Part shown: positions 28,623 through 36,390 of the stretch, in pieces
How the letters are laid out: each line of letters starts with the position of its first letter
How positions within the stretch are numbered: the stretch's first letter is position 1
Assembly (NCBI RefSeq): GCF_029948125.1
Contig: NZ_JASAMB010000017.1
Span: 1 to 64,000 of the forward strand
Length of the DNA: 64,000 nt
Reading direction: 5' to 3'
From: Catellatospora sp. KI3
GTDB taxonomy: Bacteria; Actinomycetota; Actinomycetes; Mycobacteriales; Micromonosporaceae
Notes under the pieces: generated by a model
Told to the model about the DNA's origin: nothing
Databases searched by the model: none
The model's input: the letters and a program-made list of their open reading frames with translations, nothing else
Made by a program: the position numbers and the translations under genes

Positions 28623-30536
28623 TCAGGCCACGTAGATGTAGTACTCGGTGGGGTCGGAGTAGGTGCCGTCAGCCGACCGGGACACGACGGTGATGGCGTG
28701 GAAACCGGACTCGGCCGGGGTCCACGTGATCGTCGCCTTGCCGTCGGCGTCGGCCGCCACGCTGCCCGCCTCCGCCCAGTCGAACGAGTACAGGTACTCC
28801 TCGACGTTCGGCAGGCGCGGTTCGAAGGTGAACGTGCCGGTCACTCCGGCACCGCCCAGCGGGTCGCCCTCGGGGTCGTTCGGGTAGACGTCCGAGGTGA
28901 CCTTCGGGCCGGTGACCAGCACCAGGTAGGCGTTGGTCCGCGGGCTGACCCAGCCGTTGGCGCTGACGGTCCACACATCGAGGTTGGAGCTGCCGGCTTG
29001 GGCGGGCAGGGCGACGGTGAAGTCCGCCGAGCCGTCCGCGGCGGCGGTCACGTACTGCGGGTCGCCGCCGTTGAAGCTGTAGCCGTACTCGACCACGCCG
29101 GTGAGGCCGGCGTGCGGGGTGGCGTGGACGTGGACGTCCTCGCCGTAGCCGACCTCGTAGTAGCCCCAGCTCGTCGCGCCGTTGACCGACAGCGTCGGCG
29201 CGGTGTCGGTGACCCTCACGTCGTACTGGGTGGTCGGCCCGGCGTTGCCGGCCCGGTCGACGGTGCGCACGTACAGCGTGTTGAGCTGGCGCGGCGGGGA
29301 CAGCGTCACCGTCGCGGTGCCGTCGGCCCCGGCCCGCACCATGCCCGGGCCGTCGAACGGGTCCTTCCAGACCGGCAGGCCGTCCGGGCCGATCGAGTAC
29401 ACCCCGATCACGTTCAGGCCCGAGGACCAGGAGTACTGGTATCCGGCCACGTCGGTGGCGCCGCTCGCGGTGAAGGTGAAGACGCCGGGCGTGCCGCCCG
29501 GGGTCCACTCCTGCGGGTTCGGCGGGAACTGCGGCGACGAGACCCCCGGCGCGTTCGCCGGAGCCTGCGCGTCGACGGTGAAGTAGCAGGTCCTGGACCA
29601 CTCGGAGGTGTCCGTACCGTCGAGTGCCCGCACCTGCCAGGCGTAGTGGCCGCCGTGGGCGGTGAAGCCCTGGGGCGTCATGATGCTGGTGCCGAGCCCG
29701 TTGCGGGCGTAGCCGGTCAGCACCGTGCGCTGCTCCGGGTGGTCGACCGGCCACATCGCCCACTCGGCCGACAGGCGCGAGTCGTCGTTGGCGTCGGCGT
29801 CGCGCACGAGCGCCCACAGCGGCTTCTGACCCGAGCCGGGCAGCAGCGTCTCCGACCCCTGGTCGGCGCAGGGCAGCGCGCCGCTGAACAGCTTGTTCCC
29901 GTCGACCGTGGGCGGCGTGTTCGAGCCGACGGTCAGGCGCATGCCGTACGACCACTTGAGCTTGCGGCCGTAGGTGACGTCGCCCTCGTACGCCTCCGGG
30001 ACCCGGAGTTCGATCGAGAGCTGGGTGCTGCCCTGGGCGAGGGCGTCCCGGACCGCGGTGGTCAGGTCCTCGTCGAGCAGGCCCGGGCAGAACCGGGTGT
30101 CGGTCTCCTCGGCGATCCGGGACACCTCCGACCGGGGGCTGCGCCAGGTCGGTTCGGCCGGCGAGCCGGACGTCGTCCAGATCTCGATGGCCCGCTTGCC
30201 GCACTCGTTCACCGACTTCTCGGAGATGAACAGGTGCGCCGAGTAGAGCTTGCGGTGCTCACCCGCGAACGGGGTCAGGTCGAACGTGACGTACGACCGG
30301 GACATGTGGTGCTTGCCGTTCTCGTCCCGCCAGGCGCCCAGCGGGACGTCCGAGGTGGCGTCGAAGCTGGTCGCGCCGTCCCGGGAGTCGGTGTAGCGCC
30401 AGGACAGCGTCGGGGCGCTCTCGTAGTAGGTGCTCGCCTGCGCGGGCGCCGCCGCGGCGAGGGTGAGACCGGCGGTGGCCGCGGCTGCCGCGACCAGTCC
30501 GGCCAGTACGCGCCGGTGTGCGGACGTGATGGTCAC
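28623..30536 (-). CDS. Secreted DNRLRE-like/Ig-like repeat protein
   Basis: 637 residues. Signal peptide with a long Ala-rich core ending APAQAS. The first 180 residues form a beta-sandwich of the DNRLRE/CBM96 kind (DSRDGATSFDATSDVPLGAWRD, RSYVTFDLTPFAGEHRKLYSAHLFI). Then come four or five Ig-like units ending in TVDRAGNAGPTTQYDVRVT-type strands. It is a paralogue of the gene at 32425: the N-terminal domains share DVPLGAW, YVTFD and a Cys pair in the same order. No anchor motif. The start is GTG at 30536 with GGAGG upstream. Likely an extracellular or spore-surface adhesin-like protein; role unknown. Confidence 0.85.
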   Translation of the reverse strand: MTITSAHRRVLAGLVAAAAATAGLTLAAAAPAQASTYYESAPTLSWRYTDSRDGATSFDATSDVPLGAWRDENGKHHMSRSYVTFDLTPFAGEHRKLYSAHLFISEKSVNECGKRAIEIWTTSGSPAEPTWRSPRSEVSRIAEETDTRFCPGLLDEDLTTAVRDALAQGSTQLSIELRVPEAYEGDVTYGRKLKWSYGMRLTVGSNTPPTVDGNKLFSGALPCADQGSETLLPGSGQKPLWALVRDADANDDSRLSAEWAMWPVDHPEQRTVLTGYARNGLGTSIMTPQGFTAHGGHYAWQVRALDGTDTSEWSRTCYFTVDAQAPANAPGVSSPQFPPNPQEWTPGGTPGVFTFTASGATDVAGYQYSWSSGLNVIGVYSIGPDGLPVWKDPFDGPGMVRAGADGTATVTLSPPRQLNTLYVRTVDRAGNAGPTTQYDVRVTDTAPTLSVNGATSWGYYEVGYGEDVHVHATPHAGLTGVVEYGYSFNGGDPQYVTAAADGSADFTVALPAQAGSSNLDVWTVSANGWVSPRTNAYLVLVTGPKVTSDVYPNDPEGDPLGGAGVTGTFTFEPRLPNVEEYLYSFDWAEAGSVAADADGKATITWTPAESGFHAITVVSRSADGTYSDPTEYYIYVA

Positions 30537-30714
30537 GTCGTTGGATCCTCCCCGTGCTGCCCGCAGACGATCTACGGGCAGCCGGAATCGTAGGACCGCC
30601 GATCAGCTTGGCGCCATGGTCTTTCGGGATCCTTCACAACAGACACACGTCTGCCGGCAGCCGCGGCGGCGCCTTCACCGGGCGGCACCGGACGGGATCG
30701 GCGTACGACGATCT

Positions 30715-30730
30715 TGTTTCACGTGAAACA
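30715..30730. promoter_or_regulatory. parS: Second parS site
   Basis: Perfect TGTTTCACGTGAAACA, identical to the site in parA and about 20 kb from oriC. It lies in the 215-bp gap between two genes, the usual setting for a parS. Confidence 0.97.
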
Positions 30731-30751
30731 AGACTCGGGCGACCTAAACGG

Positions 30752-31444
30752 TCATACCGCGCAGGAGTCGTCGTCGCAGGCTTCGCCGCGCGGAGCGAGG
30801 TCGGTGAGCAGCGGGGCGGCCCCCTCGCGGCGGCGCACCTCGTCGAGGACCTCGCGCAGGGTGGACGGGTCCTGGGCGCCGCTGATGGCGTACTTGCCGG
30901 CGAAGACGAACATCGGCACGCCGGTCACGCCGAGTTCGCGGCCCATGGCCAGCTCGTCGAGGACCTCGTCGGCGCCCTCGGTCGAGTCGAGGAACTCGCG
31001 TACTGCCCGCTCGTCGTGCTTCAGGCTGACCGCGGTGCGTACCAGGTCGTCGCGGTCGCCCAGGTCGAGGCCGTCGGTGAAGTGGGCGCGGTGCAGCGCC
31101 TCCACCATCGGCCGCTGGTCGCGGCCCTGCTCGCCGGCCCACCAGATGAGCCGGTGCGCGTCGAAGGTGTTCGCGCCGATCGCCCGGTCGAAGTCCATCG
31201 CCAGGCCCTCCTCGGCGGCCACCGAGCTGACCTGGGCGAACATTCGGCGGGCGTTGGCCTCGCCGCCGTAGCGGCGGCCGAGCCACTCCACCAGCGGGGT
31301 GCCGGTCGACTGGGCGGACGGGTCGAGCTGGAACGCGCGCCAGCGCACGGAGACGTCCGGACTGTCCGCGAGCGCGCGGTAGAGCCGCTGCTCGCCGATC
31401 CAGCACCAGGGGCACACCACGTCGGAGTAGATCTCGATCTGCAC
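30752..31444 (-). CDS. DsbA-family FrnE-like thiol oxidoreductase
   Basis: 230-residue thioredoxin-fold protein with the DsbA-like active site CPWC in VVCPWCWIG near the N-terminus, a helical insert, and the cis-proline loop GVTGVPMFVF. Family: FrnE/2-hydroxychromene isomerase-like oxidoreductases. No signal peptide, so cytoplasmic. The C-terminus ends with an extra pair CDDDSC (last 8 residues), which could exchange disulfides with the active site. The start is GTG at 31444; the longer frame runs into the divergent SGNH gene. Confidence 0.9.
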   Translation of the reverse strand: MQIEIYSDVVCPWCWIGEQRLYRALADSPDVSVRWRAFQLDPSAQSTGTPLVEWLGRRYGGEANARRMFAQVSSVAAEEGLAMDFDRAIGANTFDAHRLIWWAGEQGRDQRPMVEALHRAHFTDGLDLGDRDDLVRTAVSLKHDERAVREFLDSTEGADEVLDELAMGRELGVTGVPMFVFAGKYAISGAQDPSTLREVLDEVRRREGAAPLLTDLAPRGEACDDDSCAV

Positions 31445-31534
31445 GCGGTCTGCAACAACGCCCCGGCGCGGGCGATTCCCGCTGTTAGGAAGAGCACTAC
31501 CCGGGGGTACGGGCCGCGGTGGCAAGATGGCGCG

Positions 31535-32296
31535 GTGAGTTGGAGCAGGTATGTGGCGCTGGGGGACAGCTTCACCGAAGGCATGGACGACCCGTACGCC
31601 GACGGTGTCTTCCGCGGCTGGGCCGACCTGGTCGCGGGCCGGCTGAACGAGCTGTCCGGCGGTGACTTCGGCTACGCCAACCTCGCCATCCGCGGCCGCC
31701 TCTACGACGCCATCGTCGGCGAGCAGCTGGAGCCCGCCCTGGCGATGAAGCCGGACCTGGTCAGTTTCGCGGCGGGCGCCAACGATGTGCTGCGCCGCCG
31801 CTGCGACCCGCCCGCGCTGATGGCCCGGTTCGACGCGACCGTGGCCCGGCTGCGTGCCACCGGCGCGGACGTGCTGCTGTTCCGGTTCGCCGACGTGATG
31901 TCGCGGCTGCCGGGCAACAACCTGGTCGCCCCGCGCATCCGCTACCTCAACCAGGCGGTCGGCGACGTCGCCGACCGCAACGGCGCCCGCCTGGTCGACC
32001 TGTGGAACGACCACGAGTACGCCAATCCCGCGCTGTGGAGCATCGACCGCCTGCACCTGTCCCCGGCCGGTCACCGCCGTACGGCCGCGCACGTGCTCGC
32101 CGCGCTCGACGTCCCCGCCGACCCGACCTGGTGGGACCTGCCCTCGTGGCCCGAGCGCAGGTCGTGGCTGGTCACCAAGGGCGAGGACCTGGCCTGGGCG
32201 GGCCGCTACCTCGCACCGTGGATCAAGCGGCGGCTGACGGGCCGCTCCTCCGGCGACCTGATCACCGCGAAGCGGCCGACCCTCGGCCCGCTCTGA
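31535..32296 (+). CDS. SGNH/GDSL hydrolase
   Basis: 253-residue esterase/lipase-type hydrolase. Block I is GDSFTEGM with the catalytic Ser, block III AAGANDVLRR with the Asn, and block V SIDRLHLSPAGH with the Asp-x-x-His pair. No signal peptide, so intracellular. The start is GTG at 31535, only 90 bp from the divergent FrnE-like gene; the frame upstream overlaps that gene. Natural substrate unknown. Confidence 0.92.
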   Translation: MSWSRYVALGDSFTEGMDDPYADGVFRGWADLVAGRLNELSGGDFGYANLAIRGRLYDAIVGEQLEPALAMKPDLVSFAAGANDVLRRRCDPPALMARFDATVARLRATGADVLLFRFADVMSRLPGNNLVAPRIRYLNQAVGDVADRNGARLVDLWNDHEYANPALWSIDRLHLSPAGHRRTAAHVLAALDVPADPTWWDLPSWPERRSWLVTKGEDLAWAGRYLAPWIKRRLTGRSSGDLITAKRPTLGPL

Positions 32297-32424
32297 GGTG
32301 TGCGGCGGCCTGTGCAGACGTTGTGAAGCAACGGAAAACGGGTCTGCGCCAGTGGCGGCACGCCGATAGGCTCCCGGCTGCCGGCGGCGACAACCGCCGT
32401 CGCAACGGGGAGGAGTTACTCGGC

Positions 32425-35331
32425 ATGCGCGCACGCAAGTTGCTTGCCGCGTCAATCGGGACTCTGCTGGCGGCAGGGTTCGTCACGGTCATCGCACCAC
32501 CCGCCCAGGCCTTCTGGCTCGACAACGTCGGTGCCAACGGGCGCGCCTACACCGACTCGAAGCTGCCGACGCAGTCGTTCGTGAACGTCGCGGGCGACGT
32601 CCCGCTCGGCGCCTGGTCCGACGGCGCCGGGGTGAAGCACCGGTCGCGGGCTTACTACACGTTCGACGTCACCCGCTACGCGGGCAAGGTCATCAGCAAG
32701 ACGGACGTTTACGTCCAGGAGGTCTCGGCAGCCGACTGCGGCACCGCGCAGCCGGTCGAGATCTGGCGCACCGACGCCATCACCAGCACCACGAGCTGGG
32801 ACGACGCGCCGCGTCAACGTGAGCTGCTCGGCACCGCCAACGCGGGCGGCCCGGACGCGACCTGCCCCGGCTACCTGGTCTGGGACGCGACGGCGGCGAT
32901 GCAGCGCGCGGCCAAGCGGGGCGACACCACGCTCACGGTCGAGATCAGGGTGCCGCGCGAGTTCGAGGGCGACCTCGGCCACGGCCGCAAGCTGAAGCGG
33001 TACGCGGGACTCAACGTCGAGTGGAACACGGCGCCGACCAACGGCAGCCTCGCGGTCGAGTACCCCGTCGGGGGCTGCACCACGCGGCAGGACCCGCTCG
33101 TGGTGCCCGGGCGCCAGGTCACGCTGACGCAGCGGCTCACCGACCCGGACCCGAACGACTATCCGCGCGGCGAGTTCGCGGCGTGGCCGGTCGGACACGA
33201 GGACCAGCGGATCGAGGCGGCGGGTACCGGCTACGCGCGCGACCTCAGCAAGGTCTCCTGGGACATGTCCCGCTACCCGCACGGCACCGTGGTGGCCTGG
33301 ACGGCGCGGGCCTGGGACGGGCACGACTACTCGGCCTGGGCCAAGCCGTGCTTCGTCAAGATCGACTCCAAGGCGCCCCCGGCGCCGAAGGTGACCTCGG
33401 CGCAGTACCCGGCCGACGGGCAGCCGCACACCGGTGAGGGCCTGCCCGGCACGTTCACCTTCTCGTCCCGCACCACCAAGGACGTGGTGGGGTACTACTG
33501 GGGCCGGTTCGGCAGCGCCTACAACTACGTCGCGGCACCCACCCCGGGGGCCGACGCCACGATGCAGTTCACGCCGACGTCGTTCATGGAGCGGCTGACG
33601 GTCCAGTCGGTCGACAAGGCCGGCAACCGGTCGCCCGCGACCGAGTACGAGTTCTACGTACGTTCCAGCGCCCCCTACGTGCAGGTGAACGCCGTCGGCG
33701 TCAACGTGCCCGGCAGCACGCTGGACATCTACCACAGCGACCCGGAGACCACGGAGTTCGGCTACAGCATCGGCGGCGGCGCGGAGACCCGCGTGCCGGT
33801 GACCGCGGAGGGCCCGACGCACGTCGACGTGGTCTTCCCGGTGCTCGGCTACGTGAACGTCACCGTCAAGGCGTACGCCGGGACGGAGCTGATCGGCGCG
33901 CACAGCGAGGACGTCATGGTGCGCGACCTGCCGCGCATCGAGTCGGCCGACTTCAACTGGCCCGACGTCGAGGGCCAGGTCGACCGGCCGGGCACGTTCA
34001 CGTTCCGTCCGGCCCGGCCGGACGTGGTGGCGTACGAGTGGGCGTTCCTCTACGACGACATGCAGCGCATCGACGCCGCGCCCGACGGCACCGCCACCCT
34101 GACCTGGACCCCCACCGAGCCGAACTGGTACGTGCTCAACGTCCGCAGCATCAGCGCGGACGGGACGGTCTCCGAGGTCAACCAGTTCCAGTTCAGCGTC
34201 ATCGACACCAAGCCGGCCGTGCGGTCCGACACCTACCCGGACTACTGGGCCGGCGGCGGCGTGGGCGTGCCCGGTGAGTTCGAGTTCGACACCGCGATGC
34301 CGAACGCGTCCGCCTACGTGTACCGCTTCAACGGCGGGCCGGAGCAGGTCGTCGAGATCGAGTGGCCGTACACCTCGGCCCGGGTCACCCTCACTCCGGA
34401 CCACTCCGGCGCGAACACCCTGTCGGTGAAGACCCGCTTCGCCGACGGCACGTTCTCGCCGGTGCGGGACCACGTGTTCCAGGTCAGCGACGCGCCGGTG
34501 GTGACGTCGAGCGACTACCCGGAGCACAACCCGGCGGGCCGGCCCGGCCAGGAGGGTGAGTTCACCTTCCACCCCGGGCGCACCGACACCGTGGCCTACC
34601 GGTACTCGCTGGGCTACGGCGACGAGACCCAGACGGTCGCCGCCGGGGCGGACGGGCTGGCGACGGTGCGGATCGCCCCGCAGTACTCCGGCTACGAGAC
34701 GCTCATCGTGGTCGGCGTGGCCGCGGACGGCACCCTCACCGCCGAGCGGCGGTACCAGGTGGTGGTGCGCAACCCGTACCCCAGCGTGAGCAGCTACTAC
34801 AACTCGTACAGCCCACGCGGCGGCCTGGGTGTCAAGGGCTGGTTCGACCTCTACTCCGAGCTGAGCGAGGTCACCGCCTACGAGTACCAGGTCAACGGCG
34901 GTGCGTGGCAGACCGTCGCCCGCGACGGCTACGCCACGCGCATCGAACTGACCATGGACCGCAACGGGGAGAACGTGCTGTCGGTGCGCGGCCGCGACGC
35001 CGGCGGCGTCATCACGCCGCAGACCGACTACCCGTTCCTGGTCGGCGTCCAGCCCCGCCTCAGCTCGACCGAGTACCCCATCGGGGAGTACCGCGGCGGT
35101 CCCGGTGTCGCCGGGCAGTTCCACTTCCTGCCCGGCAGCCCGGACGTGGTCGAGTACGAGTACCAGGCCGGCTACGCCGACCCGGTGCTCGTGCCCGCCG
35201 CCGCCGACGGCACCGCCACGGTCACCTGGGCACCCCCCTCGGGCGGCTACTACACCTGGTACCTGCGGGCCCACCTGACCGACGGCACCTGGTCGGAGTA
35301 CGCGTACTACAGCTTCGGCGTGAACAGCTGA
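32425..35331 (+). CDS. Large secreted DNRLRE-like/Ig-repeat protein
   Basis: 968 residues. Signal peptide RARKLLAASIGTLLAAGF..PPAQA, then an N-terminal DNRLRE/CBM96-like sandwich (about 30-190), paralogous to the protein at 28623. It is followed by seven or so Ig-like repeats of about 85-95 residues. Each starts near S-x-x-YP (SAQYPADG, SDTYPDYW, SSDYPEHN, STEYPIGE), contains G-x-F-x-F and V-x-x-Y, and ends with ADGT-type turns. The start ATG at 32425 has GGGGAGGAG 9 bases upstream; the upstream frame lies inside the SGNH gene. No cell-wall anchor is seen. Probably a surface or matrix protein. Confidence 0.88.
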   Translation: MRARKLLAASIGTLLAAGFVTVIAPPAQAFWLDNVGANGRAYTDSKLPTQSFVNVAGDVPLGAWSDGAGVKHRSRAYYTFDVTRYAGKVISKTDVYVQEVSAADCGTAQPVEIWRTDAITSTTSWDDAPRQRELLGTANAGGPDATCPGYLVWDATAAMQRAAKRGDTTLTVEIRVPREFEGDLGHGRKLKRYAGLNVEWNTAPTNGSLAVEYPVGGCTTRQDPLVVPGRQVTLTQRLTDPDPNDYPRGEFAAWPVGHEDQRIEAAGTGYARDLSKVSWDMSRYPHGTVVAWTARAWDGHDYSAWAKPCFVKIDSKAPPAPKVTSAQYPADGQPHTGEGLPGTFTFSSRTTKDVVGYYWGRFGSAYNYVAAPTPGADATMQFTPTSFMERLTVQSVDKAGNRSPATEYEFYVRSSAPYVQVNAVGVNVPGSTLDIYHSDPETTEFGYSIGGGAETRVPVTAEGPTHVDVVFPVLGYVNVTVKAYAGTELIGAHSEDVMVRDLPRIESADFNWPDVEGQVDRPGTFTFRPARPDVVAYEWAFLYDDMQRIDAAPDGTATLTWTPTEPNWYVLNVRSISADGTVSEVNQFQFSVIDTKPAVRSDTYPDYWAGGGVGVPGEFEFDTAMPNASAYVYRFNGGPEQVVEIEWPYTSARVTLTPDHSGANTLSVKTRFADGTFSPVRDHVFQVSDAPVVTSSDYPEHNPAGRPGQEGEFTFHPGRTDTVAYRYSLGYGDETQTVAAGADGLATVRIAPQYSGYETLIVVGVAADGTLTAERRYQVVVRNPYPSVSSYYNSYSPRGGLGVKGWFDLYSELSEVTAYEYQVNGGAWQTVARDGYATRIELTMDRNGENVLSVRGRDAGGVITPQTDYPFLVGVQPRLSSTEYPIGEYRGGPGVAGQFHFLPGSPDVVEYEYQAGYADPVLVPAAADGTATVTWAPPSGGYYTWYLRAHLTDGTWSEYAYYSFGVNS

Positions 35332-35343
35332 GCTCCGACAGAC

Positions 35344-35380
35344 GGCGGCCCGCTTCGGACGAACTCCGGGGCGGGCCGCC
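35344..35380. terminator. Two-way terminator
   Basis: 10-bp stem GGCGGCCCGC/GCGGGCCGCC with a 17-base loop between convergent genes. Confidence 0.75.
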
Positions 35381-35388
35381 CTCTGCTG

Positions 35389-36174
35389 TCAGGGCGCGAC
35401 GTTGAGGTGGGCGAGCACCCGCTCACCCAGCTCGGCGTCGCCGCCCAGCCACACCTGCTCCCGGGTCCGGTCGGCCCGCCCGGTGCAGAGCAGCATGAAC
35501 GCGTGCCAGGTCAGCGTGGCGTGCACCGTACTGCGGTGTGCGTCCGGCGCGGCGAGCGCGGCCCGGCCGCCGTCGTCGACGTGGATCGCGAAGTCGCCGG
35601 GCACCTCGCCCAGCACGGTGAAGCGGACCGTCGCGCCCGGCGGCACCCCGGCGCCCTTGGCCACCGCCTTCGGCAGCGCCCCCAGGATCAGCTCGCGCGC
35701 GACGTGCGCGCCCGCCGAACCCAGCCCGCCCGGCCGCCGGAGCGCCCGGCGCACGTCCTGCTCGTGCACCCACAGGTCGAAGGCGCGGGCGGTGAGCTGC
35801 ACCGCGAACGGCACCGGCGACTGCGACCAGATCCACCAGCCGATCGCGTCGGCGGGCGGCAGGCCCGAGGTGAGCTGGAGTTCGCGCTGGGCGCGTACCT
35901 CGGCCAGCTCGGCCAGGACCGCCTCCCGCCCGGCGCCGCGCCGCTGGAGCACGCCCTGGTCGATCCAGGCCTGCGGCGGGCCGGGCGGCAGGGGCAGGCC
36001 GCCCTCGGCCATCCACTTCTCACCGGCGACGACGTGGGCGTACACGTCACCGACCGTCCACAGCGGCAGGTCCGTGGCCGCGCCCCACTGCGCGTCGGTG
36101 AGTTCGGCGCCCAACGCGACCAGCGCGTCGAGGGTGTGGCGGCAGGCGTTCGCCGCGCGTTCCAACGATGACAT
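35389..36174 (-). CDS. DinB-fold/maleylpyruvate isomerase-like protein
   Basis: 261 residues. The N-terminal part (LGAELTDAQWGAATDLPLWTVGDVYAHVVAGEKW) is the mycothiol-dependent maleylpyruvate isomerase-like DinB four-helix bundle. The metal ligands are the His in AHVV and the downstream DLWVHEQDVR. The C-terminal 80 residues form a sterol-carrier-like domain (VRFTVLGEVPGDFAIHVDDG). Many actinobacterial members have no known substrate. The start ATG at 36174 has GGAGAGG 9 bases upstream; the ATG at 36204 has none. Confidence 0.85.
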   Translation of the reverse strand: MSSLERAANACRHTLDALVALGAELTDAQWGAATDLPLWTVGDVYAHVVAGEKWMAEGGLPLPPGPPQAWIDQGVLQRRGAGREAVLAELAEVRAQRELQLTSGLPPADAIGWWIWSQSPVPFAVQLTARAFDLWVHEQDVRRALRRPGGLGSAGAHVARELILGALPKAVAKGAGVPPGATVRFTVLGEVPGDFAIHVDDGGRAALAAPDAHRSTVHATLTWHAFMLLCTGRADRTREQVWLGGDAELGERVLAHLNVAP

Positions 36175-36390
36175 TCCGGCAGCCTCTCCGAAGCCCTGTG
36201 ACATTTCAAGCGACGAATACCCGACCCGGCCGGTGCCGCATGCGATGTCAGGACCGCGGGCTCGGCACCCGTCGCCGCCGCCGGGTACGGTGTCCCGCGT
36301 GAACCTCTCATGTCAGGTCGATCCGGGCGGTAGTCCCGGCCTCGACCGGACCGGGCCGTGCCGCACCGCCGACGCGCAGAGCCGCGCGTC

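Noticed and set aside
27012..30593. 1193-codon ORF on the plus strand
   Set aside because: Shadow of the MFS and secreted protein genes on the minus strand; it starts inside tRNA genes and has the low-complexity Arg/Gly/His composition of an antisense frame.
32002..32424. N-terminal extension of the large Ig-repeat protein
   Set aside because: It overlaps the SGNH hydrolase gene in another frame and would place the signal peptide internally.
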